The notes under the pieces were generated by a model. It saw only the letters and a program-made list of their open reading frames with translations, was not told the origin of the DNA and did not search any database. The position numbers and the translations under genes are program-made. Of a stretch of 33,239 nucleotides of DNA, positions 33,082-33,239 are shown piece by piece. The stretch is from assembly GCA_031285625.1 (NCBI GenBank), contig JAITVV010000055.1, forward strand, positions 1 to 33,239. Reading direction: 5' to 3'. Every line of letters begins with the position of its first letter. The first letter of the stretch is position 1. This DNA is from Prevotella sp. (GTDB lineage: Bacteria; Bacteroidota; Bacteroidia; Bacteroidales; Dysgonomonadaceae).

Positions 33082-33239
33082 AGAAAGCATCCTTCAGGTA
33101 AACAGATTTTCCGAGAGAGAATACTACATAAGGTTTGCGGCTTTGAAGTCCGCTTAAAAAAGTTTGCTCCTCTCGCCTTTGTAAACTAATACAGGAACTT
33201 GCGGCAGTAAATATCTGACCGCTGTGGAAAGTCTGTTTA
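33082..33239 (+). ncRNA. candidate bridge RNA region of element 1 (right end, incomplete)
   Basis: The non-coding tail after the transposase contains the stems GCGG/CCGC (33137-33140/33150-33153) and GCGGCAG/CTG-a-CCGC (33201-33207/33215-33222). IS1111-subgroup elements carry their bridge RNA at this end. The window stops inside it, so the call rests on position and on two hairpins only. Confidence 0.35.

Larger units (their letters stand above)
30241..33239 (+). mobile_element. IS110/IS1111-family element 1, inserted in the receptor and itself interrupted
   Basis: The element follows the receptor truncation; the exact left end is uncertain within about 30213-30255. It carries a DEDD transposase in two pieces (30326-30733 and 32413-33081). 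It has a short left non-coding end with a long hairpin and at least 158 bp of non-coding DNA downstream, the layout of the IS1111 subgroup. The right end is beyond the window. Element 2 (30734-32412) sits inside it. Confidence 0.8.

Overview
The window looks like chromosome from an anaerobic or facultative member of the Bacteroidota (Bacteroidales; a Dysgonomonas-like genus is possible, but this is inference from gene content). Support: AT-rich DNA, start codons without Shine-Dalgarno sequences, promoter boxes of the Bacteroidota TAnnTTTG type, PCMD and DUF3667 proteins, an OprO/P porin beside nrfHA, and a CarboxypepD_reg-type TonB-dependent receptor. No tRNA, rRNA or CRISPR array was seen.

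Layout. (1) 1-7.3 kb: a eukaryotic-type hexokinase (+); a TPR protein (-) split by one in-frame TAA; then nadA-nadB-nadC (+), the whole aspartate-to-nicotinate-mononucleotide route, followed by an AlkZ-like winged-helix protein. (2) 7.3-10.2 kb (-): a PCMD lipoprotein, a beta-barrel protein and a DUF3667 zinc-ribbon membrane protein. (3) 10.3-15.1 kb (-): a TetR regulator, a 100-aa unknown, outer-membrane phospholipase A (PldA), a membrane-anchored thioredoxin-like protein with SxxC in place of CxxC, a FabH-like synthase, an LpxC without the usual FabZ fusion, and two small proteins. Near-identical palindromes precede tetR and the first gene after it, so this looks like one regulated outer-membrane lipid cassette; I do not recognise it as a described system. 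(4) 15.3-20.8 kb (-): OprO/P porin, nrfH, nrfA, ccsB and ccsA, i.e. ammonifying nitrite reduction plus the cytochrome c maturation it needs. (5) 20.9-27.9 kb (-): a seven-gene operon: LTxxQ/Spy-like protein, TolC, MacA, MacB ATPase, MacB permease, LytS-type kinase, LytTR regulator. A pair of 9-bp direct repeats with LytTR-site geometry lies just upstream of its promoter, suggesting autoregulation. (6) 28.1-33.2 kb: a TonB-dependent receptor cut off by an IS110/IS1111-family element, whose transposase gene is itself split by a second IS110-family element with a doubly frameshifted transposase. The second element carries a structured non-coding end that is a good bridge-RNA candidate.

The best leads for new biology are the TetR/PldA/LpxC/KAS III cassette, the LytTR-MacAB-TolC loop, and the nested IS110 elements with their putative bridge RNAs.
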